Source: Macquaria australasica (Eukaryota; Chordata; Actinopteri; Centrarchiformes; Percichthyidae). From it: 64,000 nt of DNA. The stretch spans positions 241,501 through 305,500 of the forward strand of contig SEMN01000041.1 of NCBI GenBank assembly GCA_005408345.1, written 5' to 3'. Within the stretch, counting starts at the first letter, position 1, and every line of letters begins with the position of its first letter. The translations under genes and the position numbers were made by a program. The notes under the pieces were generated by a model, which did no database searches, had not been told where the DNA came from, and saw nothing but the letters and a program-made list of their open reading frames with translations. Positions 13,691 through 26,995 of this stretch are shown here, one piece after another.

Positions 13691-13985
13691 ACTTTATTTA
13701 TATAGCATCTTTCCCACTAACATGCAGCCCAAAGTGCTTCCCAGAGGAGGATAAAACAGCACAGACAAAAAAGTAAAAAACAAAACAATAGACAATAAAT
13801 AGAATTTTGACAAAACAAAAACAACAATAAAACAATTAAATGTTAAGAATAGATAAAAGTCAATAAAACAAGTAAACACAAAGGATAAAAATAGTATGAA
13901 AACCAATGATTAAAACTTAAAAACTAAGGCAACAAATGACGAGGCACCTTAAGTAAAAGCCAGGCTAAAAATATGTCTTAAGGTT
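13691..13985. repeat. Dispersed fish repeat (TTTATTTATATAGC family), copy 1
   Basis: It begins ACTTTATTTATATAGCATC, contains CAAAGTGCTTCCC and has an A-rich middle. A diverged relative with the TTTATTTGTATAGC start lies at about 34,705-35,045. This is a common interspersed repeat in fish genomes; I cannot place it in a class from sequence alone. Confidence 0.5.
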
Positions 13986-14064
13986 TCTTTTAAAGATGTC
14001 CACATAGGTGTGGACATTTACTGCCCCTCTCACAAGCATCATGAAATAGCTAGATGTGCTAGAT

Positions 14065-14701
14065 CAGGGGTGTCAAACTTATGGCCCGCGGGCCAGAAAC
14101 GGCCCGTCAAAGGGTCCAATCCGGCCCACTGGATGACTTTACAAAGTGTGAAAATAGCAGAAGTCATTAATTCCAGTTTTTCAGTAAAATGCACTGCTAT
14201 TCCTACTGCACTGTCCTAATAAGAACAGCAGGCTCAAAGCCTTTCTGGCAGAAAGCCCTGAAGACTAACTTCTCCCGCGAGCGAGTAGCAGGAACTGTGC
14301 TGGATATGCTATTATAGATCCACGTACTTACATACACGCTACGTGACACAGCACTGTCAAGCAAAGGCTACTGTTCATTTGTCCAAGAGGAGAAAAGTGG
14401 ACACAGACTGTCGGGTTTTCCAAGAAAACGTTTTGTGCCTTTGTAGATTGTAATGACAGTAGACTTTCTGAATGTGGAAAAACGGAGACATATTGTTGAA
14501 ATTGCACTTGTTTCTCTTAAGACTGTTCATCATCTGTTTTGTACATGGATTGTTAATTAATTGTGAACGTTTTCAGAATGTACTTCTTCACCTAAAGTTA
14601 TTATTTATAGGTTATTATGCAATGGTTTTACTGGTCCTGCCCACCTGACATCAAATTGGGCTGCATGTGGCCCATGAACTAAAATGAGTTTGACACCCCT
14701 G
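14065..14701. mobile_element. hAT non-autonomous element (CAGGGGTGTCAAACT termini)
   Basis: It is bounded by CAGGGGTGTCAAACT on the left and AGTTTGACACCCCTG on the right, an exact 15-nt terminal inverted repeat. The 8-bp flanks TGCTAGAT and TGCTTGAT match at 7 of 8 positions, the size of a hAT target-site duplication. The interior has no transposase reading frame. It ends about 450 bp before the smg5 start codon, so it forms the upstream edge of that promoter. Confidence 0.88.
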
Positions 14702-14759
14702 TGCTTGATTGAAGGCATTTCAGTGTCTGAAGTCTGATTTCTTCTCCTCTGTTTTTTCG

Positions 14760-15151
14760 GAAACGGGGGATCAGCAGACTACCTGGCAACCCCTCGTTGA
14801 GTCTGGTGTATGCTCGGTAGTCTCGCGGTATTCAGGCGGTCACTTGCCTGATAGGAATAATGGCCGCCTTCGTAGCAATGGCTGGAACAGGGAACAACAC
14901 GAGAAGCATATCAGAGCGTTTTAGCTGACCAGGAAGAGCGTAAATTACCGGGCGCCCCCTCCTACCCGGTTTTCAGAACGGATGGGTAGAGGGGGGTCTT
15001 GCCAAAGGACATAAGAAACGAAAGAGACTCGGAGGGAAAGGGGGGAAAGCTAACGCTGCTAGCGGTAGCTGGCTATCAACACGGTTGTCGCTGAAGGAAA
15101 CGGGGACTGAACGCCGGGGCGTGTGATCAAACGACCGGGCTCCCCGCTAAT
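14760..15151 (+). promoter_or_regulatory. smg5: smg5 promoter and 5'UTR region
   Basis: GC- and CpG-rich sequence directly upstream of the smg5 start, in sharp contrast to the AT-rich surroundings. I see no TATA box at a sensible distance, which fits a housekeeping promoter. TCTCGCGG near 14,821 resembles half of the TCTCGCGAGA core-promoter motif. The transcription start cannot be fixed from sequence; about 14,950-15,020 is plausible. Confidence 0.55.
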
Positions 15152-18100
15152 ATGAGTGGCCCGGGGCAGGACAGCGAGCCGGAGGCGAAAGTCCTTCTCA
15201 TCAAGCGGCTCTACAGGTAAGTCGGCGAGGCCGTTTCGCGGAGCTAACCAAGGTGCTAATTAGACGTTGTTGCGCTGGCTAGCCGGGCGCTAGCCAATCG
15301 GTGTTTGCCGTCACAAGAAAGGGTCCACCTGTTCTTCCTCCCGGTAAGCTGTCACGGCGACGGCTGGCCCCACATCCCCGCATACCTGTCAGTGTGACCG
15401 GGCAAACGCAGCTTTTTTTTTTTTTTTTTTTTTAGCTGCATTTGTCATCGCCGCCCTTGTTGCAGAGAAGTGAAACAGGAAGGACTTTGGCTGCTGGCGT
15501 GGTAGCCCGCTGTATTCCTTATAGACCTGCACATGTCTAACTCGCAGCATTGATTTTGTCATCGTGCTAATGCTTTCTGTCGCCCAATGCTACCCAGGGC
15601 TGTGGTGGAGTCTGTGCACAAGCTGGATGTCATCATCGGCAGCAAAGCGTCCTACAGAGAGGTCTTTAAGCCGGAGAACATCAGCCTTCGTAACAAGTAT
15701 GTCCAGCTGTCTCAGCAGTGTGTGTGCAAGGAGGCAGGAGTGTAAACCTCATAGGCCACATGCAGTCTGAGTATCATCCAGCCAGGTGTTCTGAAGATAA
15801 TTATGAATTTAAACCCGTAAACCAGCCGCTGGTGGCTCACCTCCAGTTAATTTAGCTAATAGGACTACCTGTCTATTATTCTGTGTGTTCAATTAGGATT
15901 GACACCCCACAGCATCTCTGTTCAGACCTGGTACTCTGCATCCAAATTCTGTCCAAATCCAGTTCCCACTTGGCAAACTGACCACTCGTGCTTCAATATA
16001 GTCATTTGATTCCATCTGTGAGAAACTGTGATATCTGCAAGCTTAAACAAACAAACAACATACTCATTTGTGCTCAGTCTTACAGCCTGTGAACAGGATT
16101 GCAGTTGTTATTTTCATGCTGCATACAATGAACCTAAAGCTCCAAAAGAGAAGGAGGAAGTTGGAGGTAAATGTGAGGAAGAGACTTGACCATGTGTCCA
16201 CACACAGATGTAGAGACGAGGAGGAGACGGTATCTTATCCCGCCCAGTGACTGCCTTGGGAGCACGACAGGCCCTCATTGTGGTCAGGGCTGCATGTAGA
16301 GCTTAAGTGATTAGCTGATTTAATCAATTAGACAGAAAAATTAATCGGTTAATTTTGGACTGTTGGTCAGACTCTAGGATAATATAATGGACTATTTTCT
16401 GACATTTTGTGGACCTAGCGATTAATCAGTTTATCAAGAAAGTAAGATGAATCAATTAATGAGAATAATCGTTTGCTTCATTTGCATTTACACAACAATA
16501 CAGGGGCATATGCATCCCTGACCACCTCTGAATATGCACACATTTTGGGATGATTTTACACCTGTCTTTAGAGGTATCCACTAGTGATCAGTTCTCCCAA
16601 GACATCTCTTAGTGTACGAGCTGTAGTCGATTATTGTACTTGACTTGTGAATGGGATAATTTGGCACCTCAGTGCAAGGCGAGACTCACATTATTGTTGA
16701 GTATTATATTATCCTCTTTGGCATTGAAGAATGGATGAACCAAGCCGAGAAGCATCTCTTAATGAGAAATACTGCATGTACTTGCCTTCCTGTATTAACA
16801 TAATCATAGTCACTGGCTGCACATGTAAAGTGGGGACTGAGATTTCACAATATTCTGGCAAACAACTCTGACTTCTGAATCAGTTTACACAGACCATGTG
16901 AGTCACAGAAGGGAAAGGCACGCTTATTAGTGATGCCACAGATATTCCTTTTGGCCCGATGTCACCAGCATCATCAGTTGTCACTGATGGAATGTCTATA
17001 AAGTAGGGCTGCAACTAATACTTATTTTCGTTGTTGATTAATCTGGCGATTATTTACTTGATTAATCATGCAAAAATGCCCACCATTAAAGTTTGTATCT
17101 TGCTCTGTGTTTCTGTTGTACGTAGCCCCACCTGTTCATGTGAAACTAGGTTGACTCATTGGTCCACTTGTCAAACCGGTGACCCAAGCACCTCCTTAAC
17201 ATATGTGTCATATCTGTTTTTCTTTCTGTGTCAGGCTGAGGGAGCTTTGTGTGAAGCTGATGTTTCTCCATCCTGTCGATTACGGCCGTAAGGCTGAGGA
17301 GCTGCTCTGGAGGAAGGTTTACTATGAGGTCATCCAGGTTATCAAGACCAACAAGAAGGTAACTGGCCCTGCAGCTGTGGGGAAAGAAAAGTCCTTTTTG
17401 CATGTGTTAGCCAACAAGTGTTTCTGTTGTTAGCTGGCTTGACATCCTGGCTGCCACTTAAAGGTCAACTCTGCTATGACTTCTGCCATTTTGTGGTCCC
17501 TGGTGCGTAACGTACCTCATAGAGTACCAAGAGTGTGTACATGTTATGCATGGGTGGTCCCAGTGGAAGTCAAACCCCTAAAATGTCACTTTTGGCACCT
17601 TGCTCTGCTACCTATCTGTAGCCCGCTCCTCCTCTCTGCTTGAGGTTGGCGGCACGAGGCTATGTTAGCCACTACTAGCATAACACACTCGAATCTCCAA
17701 ACAAACAGTCATCGTTGTTATTGTTATTGCATTGTGGGTAATGTAGGCATCATGTTTTGACAAGGAAGAAGAATGCATGGTAAAAACCCGGATATTTCTG
17801 GTTCTGCTGCATCGATTTTGATCTTTCTTTTTCTAGAAGTAGTACTCAGTGGAATACTCTTCTAAAGTTCAACTTCCTTCACAATATTCATTAGTTTGCC
17901 TGTTTTAATCTTGCTTTTTATTCTAGTGGTTTTATTTTGTAATCATTTTCTTTTGTATTAAATGTTTCTCCATTGCTTGTGATTTTTATACATAATACAG
18001 TAGATTTTAGTGTTCAATGCTTTTGTGCCTTTTTGATGCTCATTGTAAACTACAACATGTAAGTTGCGCAGATCCTATTGATTGTTGTTCTTCTGGTCAT

Positions 18101-21100
18101 ATCACTGCACTCTTTGCTTCCTCGTCCCTCCACTGTAGCACATCCACAGTCGCAGCGCTCTGGAGTGTGCCTACCGCACACACCTGATCGCCGGCGTTGG
18201 CTTCTACCAGCACCTGCTGCTCTACATCCAGTCGCATTACCAGCTGGAGCTGCAGGACTGCATCGACTGGACCCACGTCACAGACCCTCTGATCGGTCAG
18301 ATGCGCAAAACACAAATTCACACACAGATATAGAACATTCAAAGATGCAAGCAGCATCTAATCTCTTAATAAATGTTCGTCAGGAGGATGAACATTTACA
18401 CACATAAAAATCTTCTTAATCTAATTTAAACATCTTGATCACTTTTTATGGCTATATTCAGTTTAGCTGCGCTGGTTTCAGGTTCCTGGTACTGTGTATG
18501 GTGATTCACTTTAATGGCTTACTAGAACACTAGAATAGAACAGAGCCATCATTAACCTGTCGGTTTCCTTCTATAGTATATATAGTGTTTGTTGTGATGA
18601 AGGCCTATTATAATATAGTTTATAGTATAATATAGTTTTTAAAGCACTCTGTTCTAGTGAGAAATTAACCTAAATCCACAGCTTTTTCTTTTACCATCTT
18701 GGCACCAGATTTGCTTTTCTTGTGAAATGAGTGTAAATCCCATTCAGCATGGTATTATGAGAGTTTTGAAACTTGTGGATTTAATATTTAAACTGCAAAA
18801 ACTCTCAGAGAAAGAGTCAGCTGAAATTTTTTTGACTTCATTTACAACTGCTATTCAAATATGCTTTCACTCTTCGGATACACCAGGTGTTTATGTGTCT
18901 GTATTCTGAATTCAGTCCGTATCATGTCAGTGTTCCCTTGCACTATGCAAAGCAGAAAAATTGGTGAAGTGCCAAGTCAGTCTACTGTCAGCACAGACAA
19001 ATGGGCAGGTGCAGAGGTGCCCAAAGTTGTAATGCTGTGCAGCCTGTACTCGTCCTTTGCCTCGGATGAGCTTGTCTTCCACTCTGCAAAAACGAGAACG
19101 TATCGAACCACAAACATACTTCACAGATTTCACATACACGAGGAGATGGAGATCCTATCGGACCCTTGACAGGGACTAAATACCAGGGGTAAATAGAGTG
19201 CTGCAGGAATGAGTACCAAAACCCGGAAATGAGTTTGCATTTTTGCACTTCCGGTTCCCGCGTCTCGAAGTCAATGGGTTTCTTGAATGGGTTTTTGGTG
19301 AGATGCCTGAAATAAGGTCTGTGGTTAACACAAGCTTAAGAGAGTTTCAATCCAATGGAAATTCCCATTGGCTTTTTGTCGAGGGAACTATGGTGATGCT
19401 AACTTCCAGATTGGCCTACAAAAATAGGCCTTCCCTGCAGTGCTTTATAGGCTGTAATGTCTTTCAGCATGAAGTGAAAATGAATCTTATCAAGAAATAT
19501 AACCAATACATAGTTTCTTCTTGTCCACCTAAAACAAAAGCACTTTTGGACATAAACACCTTAGAGATAGAGAAACAGTGCTTCAAGTAATATCTGGGTG
19601 CTATCCTAACATTCAGACTCTCTGCTGTTTGCAAATTGTTGCTTTGCTGGAATTTAAGCTTGTTCTTTTGTTACATAACTCCAAGTCATTTTGGGTAAGT
19701 GCAAAAAAAATAAGCATTGTGTAATTGTTCCCCGCAGGCCGAAAGAAACCAGTGTCAGCCACCCCCAAGGAGATGGAGTGGGCACAGATGGCCTGTCATC
19801 GCTGTCTGGTCTACCTTGGAGATCTAGGTAATAACATGATAATAGAATATGCAATCAAGTCATCTCTTCTCTACCCAGATTGTAGAGGTGTGAGACAGCA
19901 TGTGTGTGTCATTCAGCGTGGGAAATTTTGGCTTAGCTATAGAGAATAATTGGCAGGAGGCTGTTTGCATGGTTTAGACTTATGTGTTACAGAGATATTA
20001 GTATTTTCATTGATTTTACATTATTAAACTGAAAATTACAGAAGCACCATTTTAGGTTTGGCCTTGATAGATAAAAGAAAATTGAAATGATCAGGGAACA
20101 TTTAATATTTTAGCCTAAGTTTATGATTTTTGTTCATGCATTTGTGTCCCAAAACTTGTCATAAATAAATGAGGCTGTGTATCTCCATGCTTATTGGCCG
20201 ATTTTGTCACTGTGGTTATATTTATTTAATACAAAGGAAGTGTTTATTTGGTTGTTAACATTTATTTTTACTTTGTTTCCTCTGCAGCCCGTTATCAGAA
20301 TGAACTTGCTGGAGTGGAGGCTGAGCAGCTGGCAGAAAGGTTTTACCATCAGGCTCTGTCTGTCATGCCACACGTAGGTGAGTGACTGTAATGTAAAATT
20401 CCTTAACGGAGCACGTTGGTGTTCCCATGGCCATGGAAAACCTGCTAAAGTTTGTGTTTTCTGGGCTGGAAGAGTGGCAGTTTCTAAAAAGCTATGGAAA
20501 TGCGTAACAAAAATGTTAAATCTCGTTGTTCAATGGAAAAAGGAAGCAATTGGAGAAGGACACTGATAAATATTAATTCTGTTGATGTTTAGAATACATA
20601 TTGTGTTCAAACACAACTTAAAGGAATAGTTCGACATTTTAGGAAATACGCTTATTGGCTTTCTTGCAGAGAGTTAGATCCATACTGCTCTCACATCTGT
20701 ACGGTAATTATGTAGGTTCAGTCAGCAGCCGCTTAGCTTAGCATAAAGACTGGAAACGGCAGGGAAACAGCCACCAGGGCTCTGTCCAAAAGTAACAAAA
20801 TCCACCTAAATCAGTGGGTTTAGGAAAACATTGCATGTTATGATATTTTGTAAAAAGGGAGCATTAATATGGTTCTACTGAAGTTATTTATGGTCTCTAA
20901 ATCTTTATTTTTTCAGATTGAGCAGTAAACTCAATCAGTAATAATTTTCAGTCCACATCAGGCAACTCCAAAAATGAATGTTAACTTGTTTACCCATTTC
21001 TTCACCCACCTGTCCACAGGAATGCCTTTTAATCAACTGGGCACACTGGCAGGGAGCAAGTTCTACAATGTTGAAGCAACCTACTACTACCTACGCTGGT

Positions 21101-24100
21101 GAGGAATGTTTATGTACAATTACGTGTGATGTTAACCACTGAACCACAGTCCAATAGATTAAGAGTCTTAACAGATATTCCATCTGTGCTAGCATCCAAT
21201 CAGATGCCCCCTTTGAGGGCGCCTATGGCAACCTGAAGCGCCTGTTTGACAAAGCTGCCAAGATGTACCACCAAGTGAAGAAGCAGGAAATGAAGAAGCT
21301 GTCTCCATCTCGACAAAGGTGAGGAGGATTCACAGGGTTTCAGAAGGTCTGAAAACACACGAAAATAAATGACTTCCAGATCATACAGTGTATGACAACC
21401 CATTTTAGTCCCTGGAGTTTATTCTTCTTTAGATCCTTAGATCACGAGCCCTTTCTGGACAGCAGTGGTATTGCTAATGGTTTTCACTTGCTTGCCTGGA
21501 ATGTTGACATCCTCATCTAACTGTCAGCAAAAAATAAGCTTATTACTCAAAATGTCCAACTATTCTTTACAAAGTTCTCTTTTGAATGTTGTCAGAAAAT
21601 TACTCAGAAGTCACAGAATGGCAGTGAAAGAAGTGTCACAGTACCAACGCTGTGCAACAGGACATTCCACACACCACTGTTTCTATTAAAAATGTTTTGT
21701 TTGGATTATTTTACCACATGCACAGGTGTGTCTAAAACATGAAAATATTAAATATATTTCTCTGCTTTGGTCAAGAAAAAAATGCTAAATTTGTCTGTAT
21801 CAATCTGTAATCTATGATTTCCATAATTTTGGTATGACTTTTTTTCCCCTGCAGATCAAAAGACATTAAGCGCCTCCTGGTGAGCTTCATGTACCTTCAG
21901 AGCCTGCTGCAGCCCAAGAACAGGTAAGTGTTTGCCCTGTCACTCACCACGCTGTTCCTCCACTGTTTCAGTCTACAGTGGAAATAAACCTTTTGGCTTT
22001 ACTGTATTTTTAATCCTTAACCCTTTATTGGTATGTAGATGAACACGGTCTGTTATGTGTGTTTCATTCTTGTCAAACGAATCAATCTATAGCATCTAAC
22101 TAACCTCTTACCTGTACCACTGAACAAAGTCAAATATTTGGTTTTGTGAAGTGTGAGCAGAGGTTAACAGTATCCAGTGGACACAACATGGTGATTCCAG
22201 ACAAAGTGTTTACTGCCTGTAAAAATGCAAATAAACTGATTTAACTACCAACAAAATGTACTTGTAGTTCATGAGTAAATATGAAGGACAGCAAACCTGG
22301 TCACCCTACTTGGTACACTGAACCGCTGAAGTATTATCCTTGGATTATTCATTGCTAAGTTGTGTTTACCTTGTATTTTTAGTGCATCCTTTATTTTCAT
22401 TATGTTGCTTCCCCTCCTCTGTCTGTACGTAGTCTAATGGAGACGGAGCTGACGTCACTCTGCCAGTCGGTGCTGGAGGACTTTAACCTGGTGCTGTTCT
22501 ACCTGCCGCCGCCGACTCATGGCAGCACTCACCACTCCCCCAGCGAGGAAGAGGAGGAGCAGCAGCACGCTGACAGCTCCTGCCCTGTGCTGCCTGACAC
22601 CCTCGTCTTCAAGATGGTGGTCACTTGTCTGATGGTGGTGCACAGTCTGAAGAGGGGAGGTTAGTGTTAGGGCGCTTTTGTATATTTTGCCATTTTTGGT
22701 TTCTAAAATGATTTTTTTCAAATTTGTTTTAATAGTAAATTTTTAACTATAGCAGAGTAGTGAACAAGCTATCTTTTTTCTACACAAGTACTAATTTCTG
22801 TACTTCATTTATTGTCATTTATCGGCTGACCTCTGCACCGATACCGATATATGTGCAACTTTTGTACTAACAAATGCTTGTATTGTGCCTTTTAGGATCG
22901 AAGCAGTACAGCGCATCCATAGCTTTTACTCTGGCGCTGTTCTCCCATCTGGTGAACCATGTCAACATCCGGCTGCAGGCTGAACTGGAAGAAGCGGAGA
23001 GCCAGGTGCCTCCACTTCACACTGATGCCACAGGTGAGAGAGGAAATCCCTGTCTCCACGTATGGAGAGGGAAAGGGAACACAAATTCAAATGCAAGTTA
23101 GTTCAAGCCTTAAAAAAATCCTCATAAGTCAGCACAGTCCAGGAAATCTCACAGCCAGTGTCTGCCACGCAGATTAATGCATCCATCAATCCCACTGTAT
23201 CCTCATCTGCAACATCTTTTAGGATCAAAGTGCTGCTCTTTGTGGTTTAAAATGTAATCTTTTTTACAAGTCAAGAGCAATTTAAAGTTGAACACATTTA
23301 TTCACTCTATCTGACATGAACCCAGTGGAGAACATTTGTTCTGTAATGTGAAATATGCAGTTAGAACAACCTGAATGAAAACAAAAAAGGCAGTGAATTT
23401 TTCTTGTCTTATCTAGATGACCTGGAGGTGAGGGATCTGTCAGCTCCACCGACAGATCGCTCCGACGGGAAGCCTCTGCAGAATGGCTCCCTGGAGCAAG
23501 AAGATGACGAGGAGGAGAAAGACGAAGTTGGCTGTGAAAGGGTTGGCGCCAAAAAGCCGGTCAGTGTGGAGGAACAGCGCAAGTTGGAAGAAGAGAAACA
23601 GAGACAGAAAAAGAAGTACACCCGCCTCTCTAGACTCCGCCGACGCCGCTGTGCCCGGAAGGACACTCGAGGAGAGGATGAAAGCGACCTGAGTGAAGGC
23701 TTTGAGAGCGAAGAGGACGAAGACGACGATGATGAGAGGAGGGGTCACGCTGAGTCAACAGGTGGCACCGTGACAGGAACCCCGCCCAATCCTCCATCTA
23801 TCAGGAAGGAGACTAAGAGAGACCCCCTGGGTGAGGAGGGCAGCTGGGGGAGTGGCTCAGAGGAAGAGGAGGAGGAAGGAGGAACAGCATTTGATGTGGA
23901 GACTGACTCGGACATGAACAGCCAGGAGTCTCGCTCAGACCTGGAAGACATAGAGGACACGGAAAACGCTGACAACTTGGAGGGTCAGGCGCGGGAGCAC
24001 CAGGACGAAGAGGAAGATGAGGACCAACCTAAGGAAGAAGGAGGCGACAGGGATGGTGATACACCTCCGACCACTAACGGGCCTCTCATGCCCAGCGACG

Positions 24101-26949
24101 CCAGCATCAGCAGTAATCTCCAGGCCATGTCCTCACAGCTCTTCCAGGCAAAGCGCTGCTTCCGCCTGGCGCCAACCTTCAGCAACATGTTGTTGAGGCC
24201 TCAAGCCTCATCTTCCTCGAGTATTCCCACCCCTACTGACACCTCTGCTCCCCCCTCCCAAGAGACACCCCCTCCTCCTAGGGATTCCCCCTGTGATATG
24301 AACCCTGGTACTGCCAACGGAACCAATGAAAATGGTAATGTGCTTTTTGCGCCAATGTCTTTTTTTCCACGGTTACTTATTTGGGACATTTTCTTGATCA
24401 TCCATTCCTTTTCTGTACTCGATTCACAGAGAACTCAAAATGTGACTTTGCTGAACTCAAACTTGTCTTTTTGCTTTGTTGTTGTGTCACCTCCTCTAGA
24501 CTTGGACTCTGATTCAGAAGGCAGCCAACACAGTACTCAATCAGTACAGTATAGTGAGAAAACCCTCTTCGAGAAGCTGGAGATTCTAACCAATCAGGGT
24601 TTGATCCAGGTGGTGAAGGTCTTCATTGACTGGCTAAGGACAAACACCGACATTATCCTCATGTGTGCACAGGTGAGGGTGCAGGTTGTTCCTGCTTTGT
24701 CAATAAAACATTAACATTTTGGAGTGTATTTAAGTATTTTTACTTGTTCTCTCTGCAGAGTTCTCAAAGCCTGTGGAACCGACTGTCTGTGCTGCTCAAC
24801 CTGCTACCAGATGGCAGCAAGATGCTCGAGGCTGGTGAGTTACTGATAGACTGCACTGCAAAGAGATTTATGTACTTTATAGCTCAGTAGGTTTTTATTT
24901 CCCTTGACTCCGCTAATACTAAAATGTCCTTTGAGACACCGGGTGAGACACATTACCTAAACCACTCATTTAAAGGAGTAGTTAGACATTTTGGGAGATT
25001 GATACCACTCATGTTTGTACGCTAAATATCAAGCTAAAGCTAGAGCTAGCAGGCAATTAGATTTGCTTAACAGGGAAACAGCTAGCCTGGCTCTGTCTAA
25101 AGGATAAAAAATCTGCCTGCCAGCAACTCCAAATCTTTCTAATTAACATGTTTTATCTAGTTTGTTTAATCTGTACAAAACTGAAATGTAAAAACTACAA
25201 TTTGTGGCTTTACGGGTTGTTACATGCAGGAACTATTTCTTGGCCGGGCCAGTCACTTCATGGAGTCTTGTCTTCATCGTGAGATTACCAGGAGGTCACT
25301 GGCTTGGCCAAGAAACAGTTTGTGCACGTAGCTCCGTGTAAAACCACAAATACATTCCAGGATTTGCACGGATTAAACTACCAATATATAACTGTTAATT
25401 AGTGTGCTTTAGAGATGCTGATTGGCAAATGTTTTGTCAGAGCCAGGCTAGCTGTTTCCCTGTGTTTCCAGTCTTTATGCTAAGCTAAGCTAATCACCTG
25501 CTTGTTGTACAAGTAGCTTCATATTCAGCGTACAGCATGTTGAACTATTCTTTTCAATGAGTGGTCAAAAAACAGTCCAATCCAATTTCCTATATACTTT
25601 TATCATTATCAATATTATTCTTTAATCTACTTCAGTTGAATCATATCATTATTAAATCGAAATTTTGCGAAATGAGATCTGAAAGACTTTTGAGACTTTC
25701 TGTCGTTGCAGTTTAATGTAAAGATGTGAATTGAACTATCCAACGTGATTTTCCCTGTTAGTAGATATTTTTTATGTATAATGTCTTATGATCATTGTGA
25801 TATTAATTTTGTCCATATCTCCGAGCTCTGATCTCATCCCTGTAGTGTGTGCAGTCACTTAACAAACAGTAATAATACTCAGCTCTCACACTGAAAATTT
25901 GTCTGCGTGTGTGATTTTTACACAATAATGACTATGCTCTGAGTCTACCGCTCGTTAATTTATTTATCCATGTGTGTGCTGCAGAGCTTGGTCTGAACGC
26001 AGAGGTGACAGAGCTGTTAAATGAGTGTGAGCAGCCCGGTTTGGTCCAGAGTCTGCTGCTGCCTGAGGATTTGGCTCTGCGACACCTGCCTGCTCTCAAC
26101 GTAGCTCACCGCCGCCTTGATTTTACTCGCCGCAACGCCTCCCTCACCCCCCTACAGGAGGTACACGCATGCAAGAATACAGACATACACACACACGTTG
26201 CCATTTTCTTATGAGCCAGTATGTTTGCCAATATCAAAACAATATGATTATCTTTGACAAAACTATTTTCAGTGTACAATATCTCAATAATTACTGAAAT
26301 GTCAGGAAAATCTATGTAACCTGCATTAATTCATTTATTTTTGGCCACTTGTTGGACAGCACAACAAGCTTTAAACACTACATTGACATTTTAAAAAACA
26401 GTGCAACTTTAACATTTATTTATATTTATATTATGTCGTAGTTGGATTTATTCAACACAATATTTTATAATCAAACATACAAAATGTAAAAGCTTTAAAA
26501 CAGTAAAACGTTTTTTTCTTTCCCTTTCCTCAAGTGTGTGGTACGAGTGTGTTGCATTCGCAGTTTTGGCCACTTCCTAACAAATCTCCAGGGTAACGTG
26601 CTGCACTTCAACCCGGAGGCGGGCATCTTCACCAGCATCAGCCAGTCTGAACAGGACAATCTGGTGCAGCAGGCCAAGGCCCAGTTCCGAATGGTGAGTG
26701 ACATCTGAACAATGACCAGAAGAACCTCAGGCGGCCTGTATTCAGTCAAGTCTGATTATTCTGTGTGCTATTTAGACAGTGAAAATGGTGAAGTTGTGTA
26801 ACTGTTGACCTAAATAAATGAATAATAAAAGCGGCTGTCCCTATTGATGTTGAATCTCCTGTCTTTATCTTTTTGTCCAGGCTGAAGAGGAGGCTCGTCG
26901 AAATCGCTTAATGAGGGATATGGCCCAGCTTCGACTACAGGTTTTTTAT

Positions 26950-26995
<46 letters not shown>

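Noticed and set aside
19243..19590. 115-codon ORF in smg5 intron 4
   Set aside because: It lies wholly in a dispersed repeat and has no homologue that I recognise.
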